Of a DNA stretch of 37,569 nt, positions 26,262 through 34,698 are shown in pieces. Each line of letters opens with the position of its first letter. Within the stretch, counting starts at the first letter, position 1. Source of the stretch: Taishania sp045629585 (GTDB taxonomy: Bacteria; Bacteroidota; Bacteroidia; Flavobacteriales_D; Crocinitomicaceae). Where the stretch lies: contig JAZQRM010000086.1 of NCBI GenBank assembly GCA_045629585.1, positions 1 to 37,569 on the forward strand, written 5' to 3'. The notes below the pieces were generated by a model. It searched no databases. It saw only the letters and a program-made list of their open reading frames with translations, and was not told where the DNA came from. A program made the translations under genes and the position numbers.

Positions 26262-27269
26262 TTAATCCTTATTAGAGACGTTCGCATCTTCAAAACTAGC
26301 CATTTCAGTCAAAAAACGAACCGCACTTTCAATAATCGGATACGCAATTGCACATCCTGTTCCTTCCCCCACTCTTAAATTTAATTGAACCAAAGGTTTG
26401 ACATTTAAATAGTCAAGCGCATCTTTATGTGCTTTCTCTCCGGACATGTGGCAAAAAACTGCATTGTTTTTAATGGTTTGGTCCTCAAAATAAAGAATCA
26501 TAAACGCTGCTGTTGCAATAAATCCATCAATAAGGATTAACATGTTATTGCGATAAGCTTCTTTCATCGCTCCGACCATTTGTGCAATCTCTAAGCCTCC
26601 ATAACATTGTAAAATCGCTAATGGTGAAATCGCTTCCTTTTTATGTTTATCCTGTACAGCTTTAAGTATTTGAACTTTGTGTTTAAGTTGTTCATCATTT
26701 ACTCCCGTTCCTCGACCTGTGTAATCTTCAACAGGTTGTTGCAACAAAGCAGCTAAAATCAGGGAAGACGAAGAAGTATTACCTATTCCCATTTCCCCAA
26801 AACCAATACAATTACATCCTTCTTTTGCCACTTGGAGAACAACATCCGCTCCTTTTTCCAAACACTTTTCTAATTGTTCATCCGTTAAAGCCTTTTCGTG
26901 CAACATGTTGTTTGATCCTTGCCCTTGTTTTTGATGTATTAAATCGGGATGAGTTGGTAAATCACCCTTTACGCCCGCATCCACAATTTTTAAACGAATC
27001 TCATGTTGCCTGCAAAACACATTGATTGCCGCCCCTCCATTTAAGAAATTCACTACCATCTGAAAGGTGACTTCACTTGGATATGCGCTTACCCCTTCGG
27101 CAGTTATCCCATGATCTGCTGCAAACACAAATAAATGCGGTTGAGTTAATTGGGGAGTTAAAGTTTGTTGTACGGTTGCAATTTGAAAAGCCAATTGTTC
27201 CAAGTCTCCAAGTGCTTTTAAAGGCTTTGTTTTTAGATCTATTTTCTTTTGTATTTGTTCGTTAAGCAT
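26262..27269 (-). CDS. cobT: Nicotinate-nucleotide--dimethylbenzimidazole phosphoribosyltransferase
   Basis: This 335-residue cytoplasmic enzyme activates dimethylbenzimidazole (or another base) to alpha-ribazole phosphate using nicotinate mononucleotide. FVFAADHGITAEGVSAYP, GFGEMGIGNTSSSSL, YTGRGTGV and the catalytic-Glu motif VGEGTGCA (Glu302) are all present. It is the first gene of cobTSC. The kinase/guanylyltransferase gene cobU/cobP, which should make the GDP-activated cobinamide, is not in this window. A hairpin at 27293-27314 separates it from the preceding riboswitch-linked gene, so it may also have its own weak promoter. Confidence 0.95.
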   Translation of the reverse strand: MLNEQIQKKIDLKTKPLKALGDLEQLAFQIATVQQTLTPQLTQPHLFVFAADHGITAEGVSAYPSEVTFQMVVNFLNGGAAINVFCRQHEIRLKIVDAGVKGDLPTHPDLIHQKQGQGSNNMLHEKALTDEQLEKCLEKGADVVLQVAKEGCNCIGFGEMGIGNTSSSSLILAALLQQPVEDYTGRGTGVNDEQLKHKVQILKAVQDKHKKEAISPLAILQCYGGLEIAQMVGAMKEAYRNNMLILIDGFIATAAFMILYFEDQTIKNNAVFCHMSGEKAHKDALDYLNVKPLVQLNLRVGEGTGCAIAYPIIESAVRFLTEMASFEDANVSNKD

Positions 27270-27292
27270 AAGTTGTTTTTTGTAAAATATAT

Positions 27293-27318
27293 AAGCGAGT
27301 TTTTAGGCTCGCTTTTTT
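27293..27318. terminator. Hairpin between the T9SS gene and cobT
   Basis: AAGCGAG (27293-27299) pairs with CTCGCTT (27308-27314) across TTTTTAGG. On the plus strand a clean T-run follows. On the minus strand, the direction of the genes, ATATATTTTAC follows, a weak U-tract. It is therefore probably leaky, attenuating rather than blocking read-through from the riboswitch transcript into cobTSC. Confidence 0.5.
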
Positions 27319-27322
27319 GTTT

Positions 27323-29161
27323 CTAGTATTTAATCAATTTACTGTATTGACTCACTTGACCTTCCTTATCAAATTGAATGAAGTAAGTTCCTGAATGAAA
27401 GTTCGAAATATCAATAATTTCTGATCTGTTTTCCATTCGTACCTCCAAAACTTTTTTACCACTTAAATCTAAAAAAATTACCGTTCCAAGTTGATTTGTC
27501 TCAATCATTATTTGCCCAGACTGTGTTGGATTCGGAAATACTTTTACATTCATTTCCTTTACGTTCAAGATCGATAATCCACTTTCTATACGTAGAGAAG
27601 ATTCCGCTTCACATCCTTCTTCATTCCTTACAATAACTTGGTATTCTCCACTTTCTTCAATGGAGAAAGTCGATGCATTAGAAAGAAGCACACCCTCTTT
27701 ATACCATTCAATATGAAAATAAGGTTGTTGTACTTGCAAAACGCCTTGCTCAATCGAGATAATAGGCGATTCTATGAATGAACTTTGAATTTTAAATGTA
27801 TCGCTATAATGAGTACAGTTGTAAAAATAGCTAGCTATATACTCCCCGGCTTCACGCACTTGTAATTGACTTTCATTAGAGGAAATATTCCAACTCCTAT
27901 TTTGAGCTGATTCGGGAATTTCTAGACTAACCTCCCAATCCAATTGATTACAAAATAAGCTATCCATTACCACACTTGCACTAACACGCGCTGGAGTTGC
28001 CACCACAACATCATTTGGTAATCCTTGCGTAAGTATTCCATTATTGCCCGTTGCTGCAGCAAATGACAATTCTGTTACCGTATCTTGAAATTGGCACGCC
28101 AAACCGATTAGGTCAGGTTGGTTGATTCTTGCAAAATAACGATAGCTATTAAATCCCATACTATTGATATTGGAGGCCACATAAATCTTACCATCTGGAG
28201 CCAATTTCATGTCACAATATTGTCCAGAATTACCTAGGAATGTTTTTGCTTCGGGTTGTCCTATTCGATCTAAGTCATATTGATAAACGCGTCCAGGAGA
28301 AGAAATCTCTTGCAGATACAGTAATTTACCTTTTGGTGAAAACGTTCCTCCATAAGCATTAATAACATCTATCAATTGCGCATTTGTAACTACACCAGTC
28401 GCCGGATCAAAATCATAGATTTCTGTTCCGATATTTTGCCCCCCTACTGAAAAAGTATTGGTCATTACTTTACGCCCATCAGGAGACACCTTCATAACCC
28501 CTTGATTATAAGCTAAGCCAGGCAAATCACCCACATGAGAAATAACTGCATTGGTATCCAATCCATTATCGGTAATGTGATATGAAAAAAATGTGGGTGA
28601 ACTATTTCCATGTACCAGTAGCCAGATATCATTATTACATCCTTTAGCAACGGTCATCTTTTCGGTTAACCCATTTTTTAAAACGGTTCTTCTCCAATGA
28701 AAAGTGGTATCTATATCCCCATTTCCATTATCCAATGACATATCAATCACATTCGCAAATAATCGACAATTGGAAACTGGAGTTAAAGAGAATACTAAAT
28801 AACGATTTTGATTATTGGGAATCGGAACAATTACGGAGGATTGGGTTGTTGAAACGGTATTTAAGCCAGAGCCATTGATATTTGTTCCATTGGGCATTAG
28901 TATTCCTTGGGCATTCCACACATTTGTTCCATTTGTACAAAATTGAAATACACCATGCTCGTTACTAACCGAAGCAGAACCCTCATTAGCGTTTGTTAAA
29001 CCTGTGTTGATAATAGTTGATGGGGAGGTATTAAAGTCAATTCCTTTTTTACCGCCAACTGCCCACACTTTACTTTGTGGAACATTGTATTGAGCCATTG
29101 TTGCTGGGCTAACACCCAAAAAGGACAAAATAAGTCCAAGACCATACTGAAATTTAGTCAT
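27323..29161 (-). CDS. T9SS-exported beta-propeller-like surface protein under B12 riboswitch control
   Basis: This 612-residue protein has a signal peptide (ends TMAQ, residue 24). Residues about 30-375 form a propeller-like domain with repeated blade sequences such as SPDGRKVMTNTFS, SPKGKLLYLQEI and APDGKIYVASNI. Its opening (WAVGGKKGIDFNTSPSTII) is common in Bacteroidota extracellular proteins. Two Ig-like modules follow (about 400-525). A type A T9SS domain begins VFPNPTQSGQI and ends FIQFDKEGQVSQYSKLIKY, so it should reach the cell surface or the medium. It is the first gene after a cobalamin riboswitch and is followed by cobTSC. A role in capturing corrinoids, like the propeller BtuG, is inferred from context. 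The fold itself is generic. Confidence 0.85.
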   Translation of the reverse strand: MTKFQYGLGLILSFLGVSPATMAQYNVPQSKVWAVGGKKGIDFNTSPSTIINTGLTNANEGSASVSNEHGVFQFCTNGTNVWNAQGILMPNGTNINGSGLNTVSTTQSSVIVPIPNNQNRYLVFSLTPVSNCRLFANVIDMSLDNGNGDIDTTFHWRRTVLKNGLTEKMTVAKGCNNDIWLLVHGNSSPTFFSYHITDNGLDTNAVISHVGDLPGLAYNQGVMKVSPDGRKVMTNTFSVGGQNIGTEIYDFDPATGVVTNAQLIDVINAYGGTFSPKGKLLYLQEISSPGRVYQYDLDRIGQPEAKTFLGNSGQYCDMKLAPDGKIYVASNINSMGFNSYRYFARINQPDLIGLACQFQDTVTELSFAAATGNNGILTQGLPNDVVVATPARVSASVVMDSLFCNQLDWEVSLEIPESAQNRSWNISSNESQLQVREAGEYIASYFYNCTHYSDTFKIQSSFIESPIISIEQGVLQVQQPYFHIEWYKEGVLLSNASTFSIEESGEYQVIVRNEEGCEAESSLRIESGLSILNVKEMNVKVFPNPTQSGQIMIETNQLGTVIFLDLSGKKVLEVRMENRSEIIDISNFHSGTYFIQFDKEGQVSQYSKLIKY

Positions 29162-29224
29162 ATCTGTATTGTATTAATTTACTAAAACAATGCAGCTTTT
29201 GACAGAATAAAATGGAAATACTAT

Positions 29225-29242
29225 GTAGGTCAAACAACCTAC
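29225..29242 (-). promoter_or_regulatory. Hairpin between riboswitch and start codon
   Basis: GTAGGT (29225-29230) pairs with ACCTAC (29237-29242) around CAAACA. On the minus strand it is followed by an A/T-rich stretch including ATTTT. It may belong to the riboswitch expression platform, either as a weak terminator or as a translation-blocking stem. Confidence 0.35.
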
Positions 29243-29286
29243 GATACTATTGCCGCTTTTCCTCCGAAAGCTTAACATAAAACTTA

Positions 29287-29463
29287 ATGGCTGGTCTTCT
29301 GACTTAAGATCTCTTTATTTGCCTTCCCATTGATTATAGCAACAGTGACGTTTAAATAAAGCCAATATCTAATAGATATTTGATCTAATACAGCTACGGG
29401 GATAGTGGCAGAATCGCACTGCCTTCCCAATTAAACTCATGATGAAAATGAGTACCTACTAAG
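29287..29463 (-). promoter_or_regulatory. Adenosylcobalamin riboswitch
   Basis: Read on the minus strand, the region holds the conserved B12-riboswitch blocks in order. The first GGGAAGGC (29428-29421) is followed by AGTGCGATTCTGCCACT, then ATCCCCGTAGCTGTA (29403-29389). A second GGGAAGGC lies at 29328-29321 and the closing AAGTCAGAAGACCAGCC at 29305-29289. Binding of a B12 coenzyme normally lowers expression of the downstream gene. The first downstream gene is the T9SS propeller, 126 nt away, with cobTSC beyond it. Confidence 0.93.
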
Positions 29464-29468
29464 CGCCA

Positions 29469-29476
29469 CAAAGGTA
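29469..29476 (-). promoter_or_regulatory. Promoter -7 element of the riboswitch transcript
   Basis: On the minus strand this reads TACCTTTG, a full TAnnTTTG match, placed so that transcription would start at about 29463, the 5' end of the riboswitch. Confidence 0.65.
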
Positions 29477-29729
29477 TATAGAAAAATCAGTAGAATTAAA
29501 CCTAAAACTGATATAAATTAGCTTTAGCATGGAAAAAAGGATTAATCCCAAATATAAGTTGTTAACTGAAAGAGTAATATAATACGATTTAAACCGCTAA
29601 AAAATATAGTTCAGATATTCATTTATTGTCTTTAATAATTAACTGAACACCTAACAATATTCATACTGGGTTACCTTTTCCTTTTTTTTTCGTCATTTTA
29701 TTGATTATTTTCAATTAAAATGAAAAAAA

Positions 29730-32700
29730 ATGAAAAACAATAACTACTACAAAATCGGAAATATCCTTTATTGTTTTGGAATTTCCTTTTTGATGGGTAT
29801 TGCGTTTTTACCTTCGACTTACGCACAGACGTCAAAGCAGGCCAAAACATCACCTACTCAATCAACAGCAAGCACTACTCCATCTTCTTTTAGCACGGAT
29901 TCAAAAGAAGACATTAGCAAGAGAACTCGCATCTCTAAAAACTTCATTAATGCAGATGGTACACGAACTGCACAAATTGGAGGAAACTACCATTACAAAG
30001 ATGCGAATGGTCAATGGCAAGATATCGATTTGAACATCGCCGTTAATGCAGACGGTTCGTTTTCTAACGTGAAAAACAATGTCAAAGTACAGTTTCCAAG
30101 AACTGCAGGGGCTGGCATGGTTAACTTCCTAACAGAAGAAGGACAACAATTCAACTTTTGGCGAGATAACAAAATTGCATTTGTAAACAACGGATCAAAC
30201 TTGGTAACTTGGCAACCTGCAAATGTTACGGGTACTGTGAGCGGACAAAGTTTAAACTATAACAACATTTACCCCTCTATCAACGAACAATTTGTTACAA
30301 TGGCAGATGGAGTAGAAAACAACTTAATTTTACAAAGTCTTTCTAGTCAAATTTCAAGTTTACCGCAAACAGCAACTATGAGTGTTTCTCATTTTATTCC
30401 ATTACAAAATGGATGGGTTGTTCGAGATGGTAATGGAACAATTAAAAATGGAAATTTTGAGTCCACTACATTCAGCATTCAAATAGGAGCAATAGAAAAT
30501 CAGATTTTCTTTGGGCAAACTGTATTATTTGATGCTGCGACGACAAAGGAAAGCGCTATGTTGATTCATTCACCAGCTGAAAAATTATCAGCTCAGGACT
30601 TAAACATGATTAATAATCATGTATTAGCGATCAATCATTCCATTCGATTTGTAAATGGAGGTATTGAAGTTACAGACCACATCCCAGCAGCTTGGTTAAA
30701 AAATCCAAACCGTCAATATCCCGTAGTGGTTGATCCTACTGTAACAGTAACACCTCCTTCACCTTCATCCAACTTTTATGGACCACTGACGAACTGGTGG
30801 GGATTTCAACGACATGCAAGTCTATACCTACAATCAGAAATCGGAAGTTTAGGGACAATCACCAAGTTGGAATATAATAGAACGACCACAACTGGTGTAG
30901 TCTCAAATGTACCTGTGACGATTCAATTAAAATCAACAATCGCTACAACATTGGCAAGCGGTGCAACGTGGAATTCTACTACCTATACGAGTGGAATACC
31001 AATCGCTTACAATGAAATATTTAACGTTGGAGCAACAGATGGTTGGAAAAGTTTTACTTTAACAACACCTTTTCAATACGATAACGGAAACTTATTGGTT
31101 ATGGTTAAAGACGTATTTGGAGGAAGTGGTAGTTCAAAAAACTATAACCAGTCCGCATCCATAGCTGGTAGACAGACTTACAATAGAAATGATGTTAGCG
31201 ACCCTGGTGAGGCAGTCGTAATGACAACAGAAGACTCCCGCTTAACAGAGATCCGTATTACCTATACAGAATTAACACCTTGTACAGGCGTTCCTTTAGA
31301 AGCAACTGTTGTTTCAACACACAATGAAATTTGTGCAAACACACCATTTACACTGTCATTACCAAATATAACACTAACGAGTGGAAACACTGTACAATGG
31401 CAAACATCTACTGATGGTACAACATGGACAAACGTGGGGGCACCTTCTCTCGGAACATCTTATATTGTCACTACCGGTATAACAGAAGAAACTCAATACA
31501 GAGCTATTATTACATGTGAAAATAGTACAGATCAGACAATAGCAACAGCAACAACAATTACAATTAATCCACCATTAGAGTGCTATTGTGAACCAGAGTT
31601 TACACCAAATTGTACAGATGGAGATTTGATTCTAAACGTAACTTTTGAATCCATCAATAACCCGACTGATTGTTCTACTAACGGTTACCAAAATTTCAGT
31701 TCTTCTACTCCTCATCCAGATGTAAACGCAGGACAATCTTACCCAATCGCTGTACAAGTTGGTAATGGATGGAACTATGAATCAGTTGGAGTATGGTTAG
31801 ATTACAACCAAAATGGAGTATTAGACTCATTAGAAGGTGAATATATACCTTTAGGAACAGGATCGGGTAATACGATTACTGGGAATATTCCAATTGCTCC
31901 TAACGCAGTCGGAGGCCCTACGCGAATGAGAGTCGGGCTAATGGCATCAATATACCCTCTAAATCACTTTAACTGTGGACCTTTAACTGCCATTGAAAAC
32001 TTCGGAGAAATCGAAGATTACACTGTTAATATCATTCCTTTACCGATCGAAAGTATAACGGTAACAACTGTGGATGATGTTCCTGCTGTTATTGATACTT
32101 ATCAAGGTACATTACAAGTAGAATCAACTCTTTTACCAGCTTGGTATGATCAAAGTGTTACTTGGAGTATTACAACAGCAACAGGAAATGCATCTATCGA
32201 CCAAACAGGAACAATCACGGCTATAGCTGATGGAATCGTTTACGCTAAAGCAGTATCGGTAGTTGATAATAATTTCATGGATTCTTTATTGATTACTATC
32301 TCTAATCAAATACCTCGTATAGATAGTGTAGTTGTTGGGACAATTGGAAACATTATTGCTGCTATTGATGTACCTAGAGGAACTTTAGCACATTTAGCTA
32401 CCGTTTATCCTTTACACGCTAATCAAGCGGTTACTTGGTCTATCGTTCATGATACAGGAACTGGAACTATAGATGCGGCAGGAATTGTGACTGCAGGAAT
32501 CAGTGGTTATGTGTGGGCAAAAGCAACTTCGATTCAAGATCCTACTAAAATGGATTCTATTCGAATCGTAATCACTAATCATGATTTAGCGTTACAAACA
32601 ATAAATACGGCTAATATCACAATAGCTCCAAACCCAACAGCAGATGTTATTAATATTCAATCTTCTGATAAACACAATACTTTAACACTGTTCATTACAG

Positions 32701-32855
32701 ATGCCACAGGAAAAGTTGTTTTAGAAGAAAATATAAATGCTGGAAAATTGTATGAAGGACACCTCGTAAATATGACAAAATATAAGGCAGGTGTATACAT
32801 CTTACAATTGAAGGGGAGTGATATAGACTATATGCAACGTATCATTCGTAAGTAA
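29730..32855 (+). CDS. Large multidomain T9SS surface protein (GEVED and Ig-like domains)
   Basis: This 1041-residue exported protein has a signal peptide (1-32, ends TYAQ) and then a Ser/Thr/Gln-rich linker (33-60). The N-terminal domain has NADGTRTAQIGGNYHYKDA and DANGQWQDIDLNI and runs to YPVVVDPTVTVTP (about 60-342), a pattern seen at the front of large Rhs-like or adhesin proteins. A jelly-roll-like module follows at about 345-512. Next are an Ig-like module and a GEVED domain (about 617-768, with VGVWLDYNQNGVLDS and FGEIEDYTVNI). Two bacterial Ig-like repeats (about 770-955) share AVTWSI/SVTWSI and A(I/G)SGYVWAKA-type endings. The T9SS type A domain is at 962-1041 (IAPNPTADVINIQ). Adhesion or a structural surface role is likely; no enzyme motif was seen. 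Confidence 0.88.
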   Translation: MKNNNYYKIGNILYCFGISFLMGIAFLPSTYAQTSKQAKTSPTQSTASTTPSSFSTDSKEDISKRTRISKNFINADGTRTAQIGGNYHYKDANGQWQDIDLNIAVNADGSFSNVKNNVKVQFPRTAGAGMVNFLTEEGQQFNFWRDNKIAFVNNGSNLVTWQPANVTGTVSGQSLNYNNIYPSINEQFVTMADGVENNLILQSLSSQISSLPQTATMSVSHFIPLQNGWVVRDGNGTIKNGNFESTTFSIQIGAIENQIFFGQTVLFDAATTKESAMLIHSPAEKLSAQDLNMINNHVLAINHSIRFVNGGIEVTDHIPAAWLKNPNRQYPVVVDPTVTVTPPSPSSNFYGPLTNWWGFQRHASLYLQSEIGSLGTITKLEYNRTTTTGVVSNVPVTIQLKSTIATTLASGATWNSTTYTSGIPIAYNEIFNVGATDGWKSFTLTTPFQYDNGNLLVMVKDVFGGSGSSKNYNQSASIAGRQTYNRNDVSDPGEAVVMTTEDSRLTEIRITYTELTPCTGVPLEATVVSTHNEICANTPFTLSLPNITLTSGNTVQWQTSTDGTTWTNVGAPSLGTSYIVTTGITEETQYRAIITCENSTDQTIATATTITINPPLECYCEPEFTPNCTDGDLILNVTFESINNPTDCSTNGYQNFSSSTPHPDVNAGQSYPIAVQVGNGWNYESVGVWLDYNQNGVLDSLEGEYIPLGTGSGNTITGNIPIAPNAVGGPTRMRVGLMASIYPLNHFNCGPLTAIENFGEIEDYTVNIIPLPIESITVTTVDDVPAVIDTYQGTLQVESTLLPAWYDQSVTWSITTATGNASIDQTGTITAIADGIVYAKAVSVVDNNFMDSLLITISNQIPRIDSVVVGTIGNIIAAIDVPRGTLAHLATVYPLHANQAVTWSIVHDTGTGTIDAAGIVTAGISGYVWAKATSIQDPTKMDSIRIVITNHDLALQTINTANITIAPNPTADVINIQSSDKHNTLTLFITDATGKVVLEENINAGKLYEGHLVNMTKYKAGVYILQLKGSDIDYMQRIIRK

Positions 32856-32881
32856 TAAAATACAATACTTCTGATAAAATG

Positions 32882-32907
32882 AGCCACTCTTCGGAGTGGC
32901 TTTTTTG
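32882..32907 (+). terminator. Rho-independent terminator with UUCG loop
   Basis: AGCCACTC (32882-32889) pairs perfectly with GAGTGGCT (32894-32901) around TTCG, and a run of T follows. Confidence 0.92.
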
Positions 32908-33082
32908 TTGATATACCTCTATAATCAACAAAAAAATTGCGTTTGCTATACATCAAAAATACGCTTCACTCACTTCTCAATAGGGATTAGGGTGATATGC
33001 CTCATAGTAACTCTTTAATTTTTAATCGAAAAAGAAAAAAAAACACTTCAAAAAAACGACTATCTTTATTTCACACAACAGA

Positions 33083-33370
33083 GATTCAAACGGGAAAAGC
33101 ATCAGTTATACTTTTACAATGGGTGAAGTAACCGTGAGAAGAGATTCAGCAGGCTATACCAGCGAAGTCTCTTATCCGTATATAGCTAAAACTAATCTTT
33201 TTGACGATAATTCCAGAAAAGAACTTATATATATACGGATTGGTAAAGAGGAAGATTTACAGTTGTTAGATGGAATGTATTTTTATATTCTTGACATTAA
33301 CAATAATACGATGAAGTTTATTCCAGATTATATCAGTGATCATTTACGTGTTACGTACGAAAAAGAATAA
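33083..33370 (+). pseudogene. 5'-truncated paralogue of the next gene
   Basis: The sequence encodes DSNGKSISYTFT and then GEVTVRRDSAG up to HLRVTYEKE, matching the last 90 or so residues of the gene at 33392-34204 (SIGKSISYTFT, SEVTVRRDSAG, HLVVTYRKE). The signal peptide and first two thirds are missing. The longest ATG-initiated part is 33119-33370 (83 residues). A promoter-like TATCTTTA abuts the left end of the homology, so the fragment might still be transcribed. It would have no export signal. Confidence 0.7.
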
Positions 33371-33391
33371 TAACCTTATTTAAATCCACTT

Positions 33392-34204
33392 ATGAATTCA
33401 CATATACTATATCGTCAAACAATAGCACATTACCTGGTAGTTGTCCTGCTTGTTTTTCTTTCAGGAACCTCGTACAGTCAAAAGAAGAAGCAGAAACTTA
33501 CTGCCTATGACTCATTGTTTCTGGAAAGTTCCTGCCCGGAAAACAGAAAGCTCTTGTTGGGTACCTGGAAATATGTGCAAACAGAAAGTGGCCCTAATAT
33601 TGAGGAAGCCAAACGATATTCCGCTGATGATTCCAGCAGGTTATATATCCAGCACGACCCCCGTTTTTCTATAAGAAACTTTTATGTAGTGCATTACGTT
33701 GGAAGCGACTCCATTACAGTACTTCTATTTTCAGGATTATCCGATTCCGCACCAAATTTTCGAGCAGTTGAAGAGATCAAACATAATATTAAAAGTATAG
33801 ATAAATCATACCTGAAATACCTGCCAACAATTACTGAAAACATAGCACGAAAGAACCATGCTACTTATTTTCCAGGAGATTCTATTCAATTAGCAAAGAT
33901 TCCCCGATATCTTGTTAAAGATTCAATCGGGAAAAGCATCAGCTACACCTTTACACCGAGCGAAGTAACTGTGAGGAGAGATTCGGCAGGTTCTATCAGT
34001 GAAGCCACATATCCTTATATGGCATCTCCTTCAGATTCCTATTTTGGTATTAATAGAGTACTAATTGCAGTTGCAATTAGTAAAGAAGACCAATTAAAAT
34101 TATTGAAAGGTATGCTATTTGATGTTCTTTATATTGATAATGGAATCATGAACATTTGGCCTTTTTATAATGATCATTTAGTGGTTACTTACAGGAAAGA
34201 ATAA
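33392..34204 (+). CDS. Secreted hypothetical protein, tandem family 1
   Basis: This 270-residue protein has a signal peptide (ends GTSYSQ, residue 30) and no T9SS domain or lipobox, so it is probably periplasmic. Early in the mature part, RKLLLGTWKYVQTES is reminiscent of lipocalin-like proteins, followed by predicted strands (IRNFYVVHYVGSDSITVLLF). The C-terminal part (about 185-270) is duplicated in the truncated copy just upstream. Function unknown. It sits within a run of small secreted genes and fragments, evidence of local duplication. Confidence 0.75.
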   Translation: MNSHILYRQTIAHYLVVVLLVFLSGTSYSQKKKQKLTAYDSLFLESSCPENRKLLLGTWKYVQTESGPNIEEAKRYSADDSSRLYIQHDPRFSIRNFYVVHYVGSDSITVLLFSGLSDSAPNFRAVEEIKHNIKSIDKSYLKYLPTITENIARKNHATYFPGDSIQLAKIPRYLVKDSIGKSISYTFTPSEVTVRRDSAGSISEATYPYMASPSDSYFGINRVLIAVAISKEDQLKLLKGMLFDVLYIDNGIMNIWPFYNDHLVVTYRKE

Positions 34205-34225
34205 TCCACCTAATTTAAACTATTT

Positions 34226-34420
34226 ATGAAGTCACACACTATTCTTCAATCAAAACTGGCAACCGTCGGCGGGTTTTCAGACGAACAAACGGATGCAGAA
34301 GTAAGGGCAGAAATGGCGTTTTTTTTACCGCTGTTCATCTCTATGCTTATGCAAATGTGTCCTCGTCCCCAAACTTACTTGGGGAGCAGGTTTATTGACA
34401 AGGTAGCATTAGGGTACTAA
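34226..34420 (+). pseudogene. Remnant beginning like tandem family 1
   Basis: The 20 bp before this ATG and its first codons (MKSHTILQ) repeat those of the gene at 33392 (MNSHILYRQ), and the preceding gene also ends with the same RKE-stop pattern. After about 10 codons the similarity is lost and the sequence becomes richer in G+C. It is most simply a duplicated gene start fused to unrelated sequence. A real 64-residue protein cannot be excluded. Confidence 0.4.
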
Positions 34421-34474
34421 AAAGGGAATTATTATATTTATGCACTGTCTGAAAAGAGGGAAGGCTACATCAAG

Positions 34475-34690
34475 ATGAGTAATTTTATAACAAAGTATAT
34501 CATATTAATGTTAATATTTATGTCAAATATTGATTCTGTGTACTCCCAAGGAAATGGTGCAACGCAAATTAAAATACTAATTAACTCACTAAAAACTAAC
34601 ACTATGGCTGTTTTTTTTTCTTCCCCCCCCCTAAGTCTGGTCATCATCTTGTACCCATTCAACTTTTTTATAATTGAGAGTTTTATATAG
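34475..34690 (+). pseudogene. Signal-peptide remnant of tandem family 2
   Basis: The N-terminus (MSNFITKYIILMLIFMSN...VYSQ) resembles the signal peptide of the gene at 35721 (MNSLIKYIFLILTIMVN...LSQ). About 15 codons later it runs into sequence that matches the intergenic region at 35645-35680 (CTAACACTATG, a T-run, then CTTC), suggesting an internal deletion. It contains a run of T followed by a run of C at 34611-34630. It is unlikely to make a folded product. Confidence 0.5.
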
Positions 34691-34698
34691 TAAAAACT

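Noticed and set aside
29609..29648. GTTCAG/CTGAAC inverted repeat in the divergent region upstream of the large T9SS gene.
   Set aside because: It is only a 6-bp stem with a 28-nt loop in AT-rich DNA, easily chance.
29720..29743. A seven-codon ORF overlapping the start of the 1041-residue protein.
   Set aside because: It is an A-rich coincidence with no regulatory pattern such as rare codons or a hairpin.
34350..34400. CCCCAA/TTGGGG hairpin as a terminator.
   Set aside because: It lies inside a G+C-richer remnant with no T-run after it. It is probably part of decayed coding sequence.
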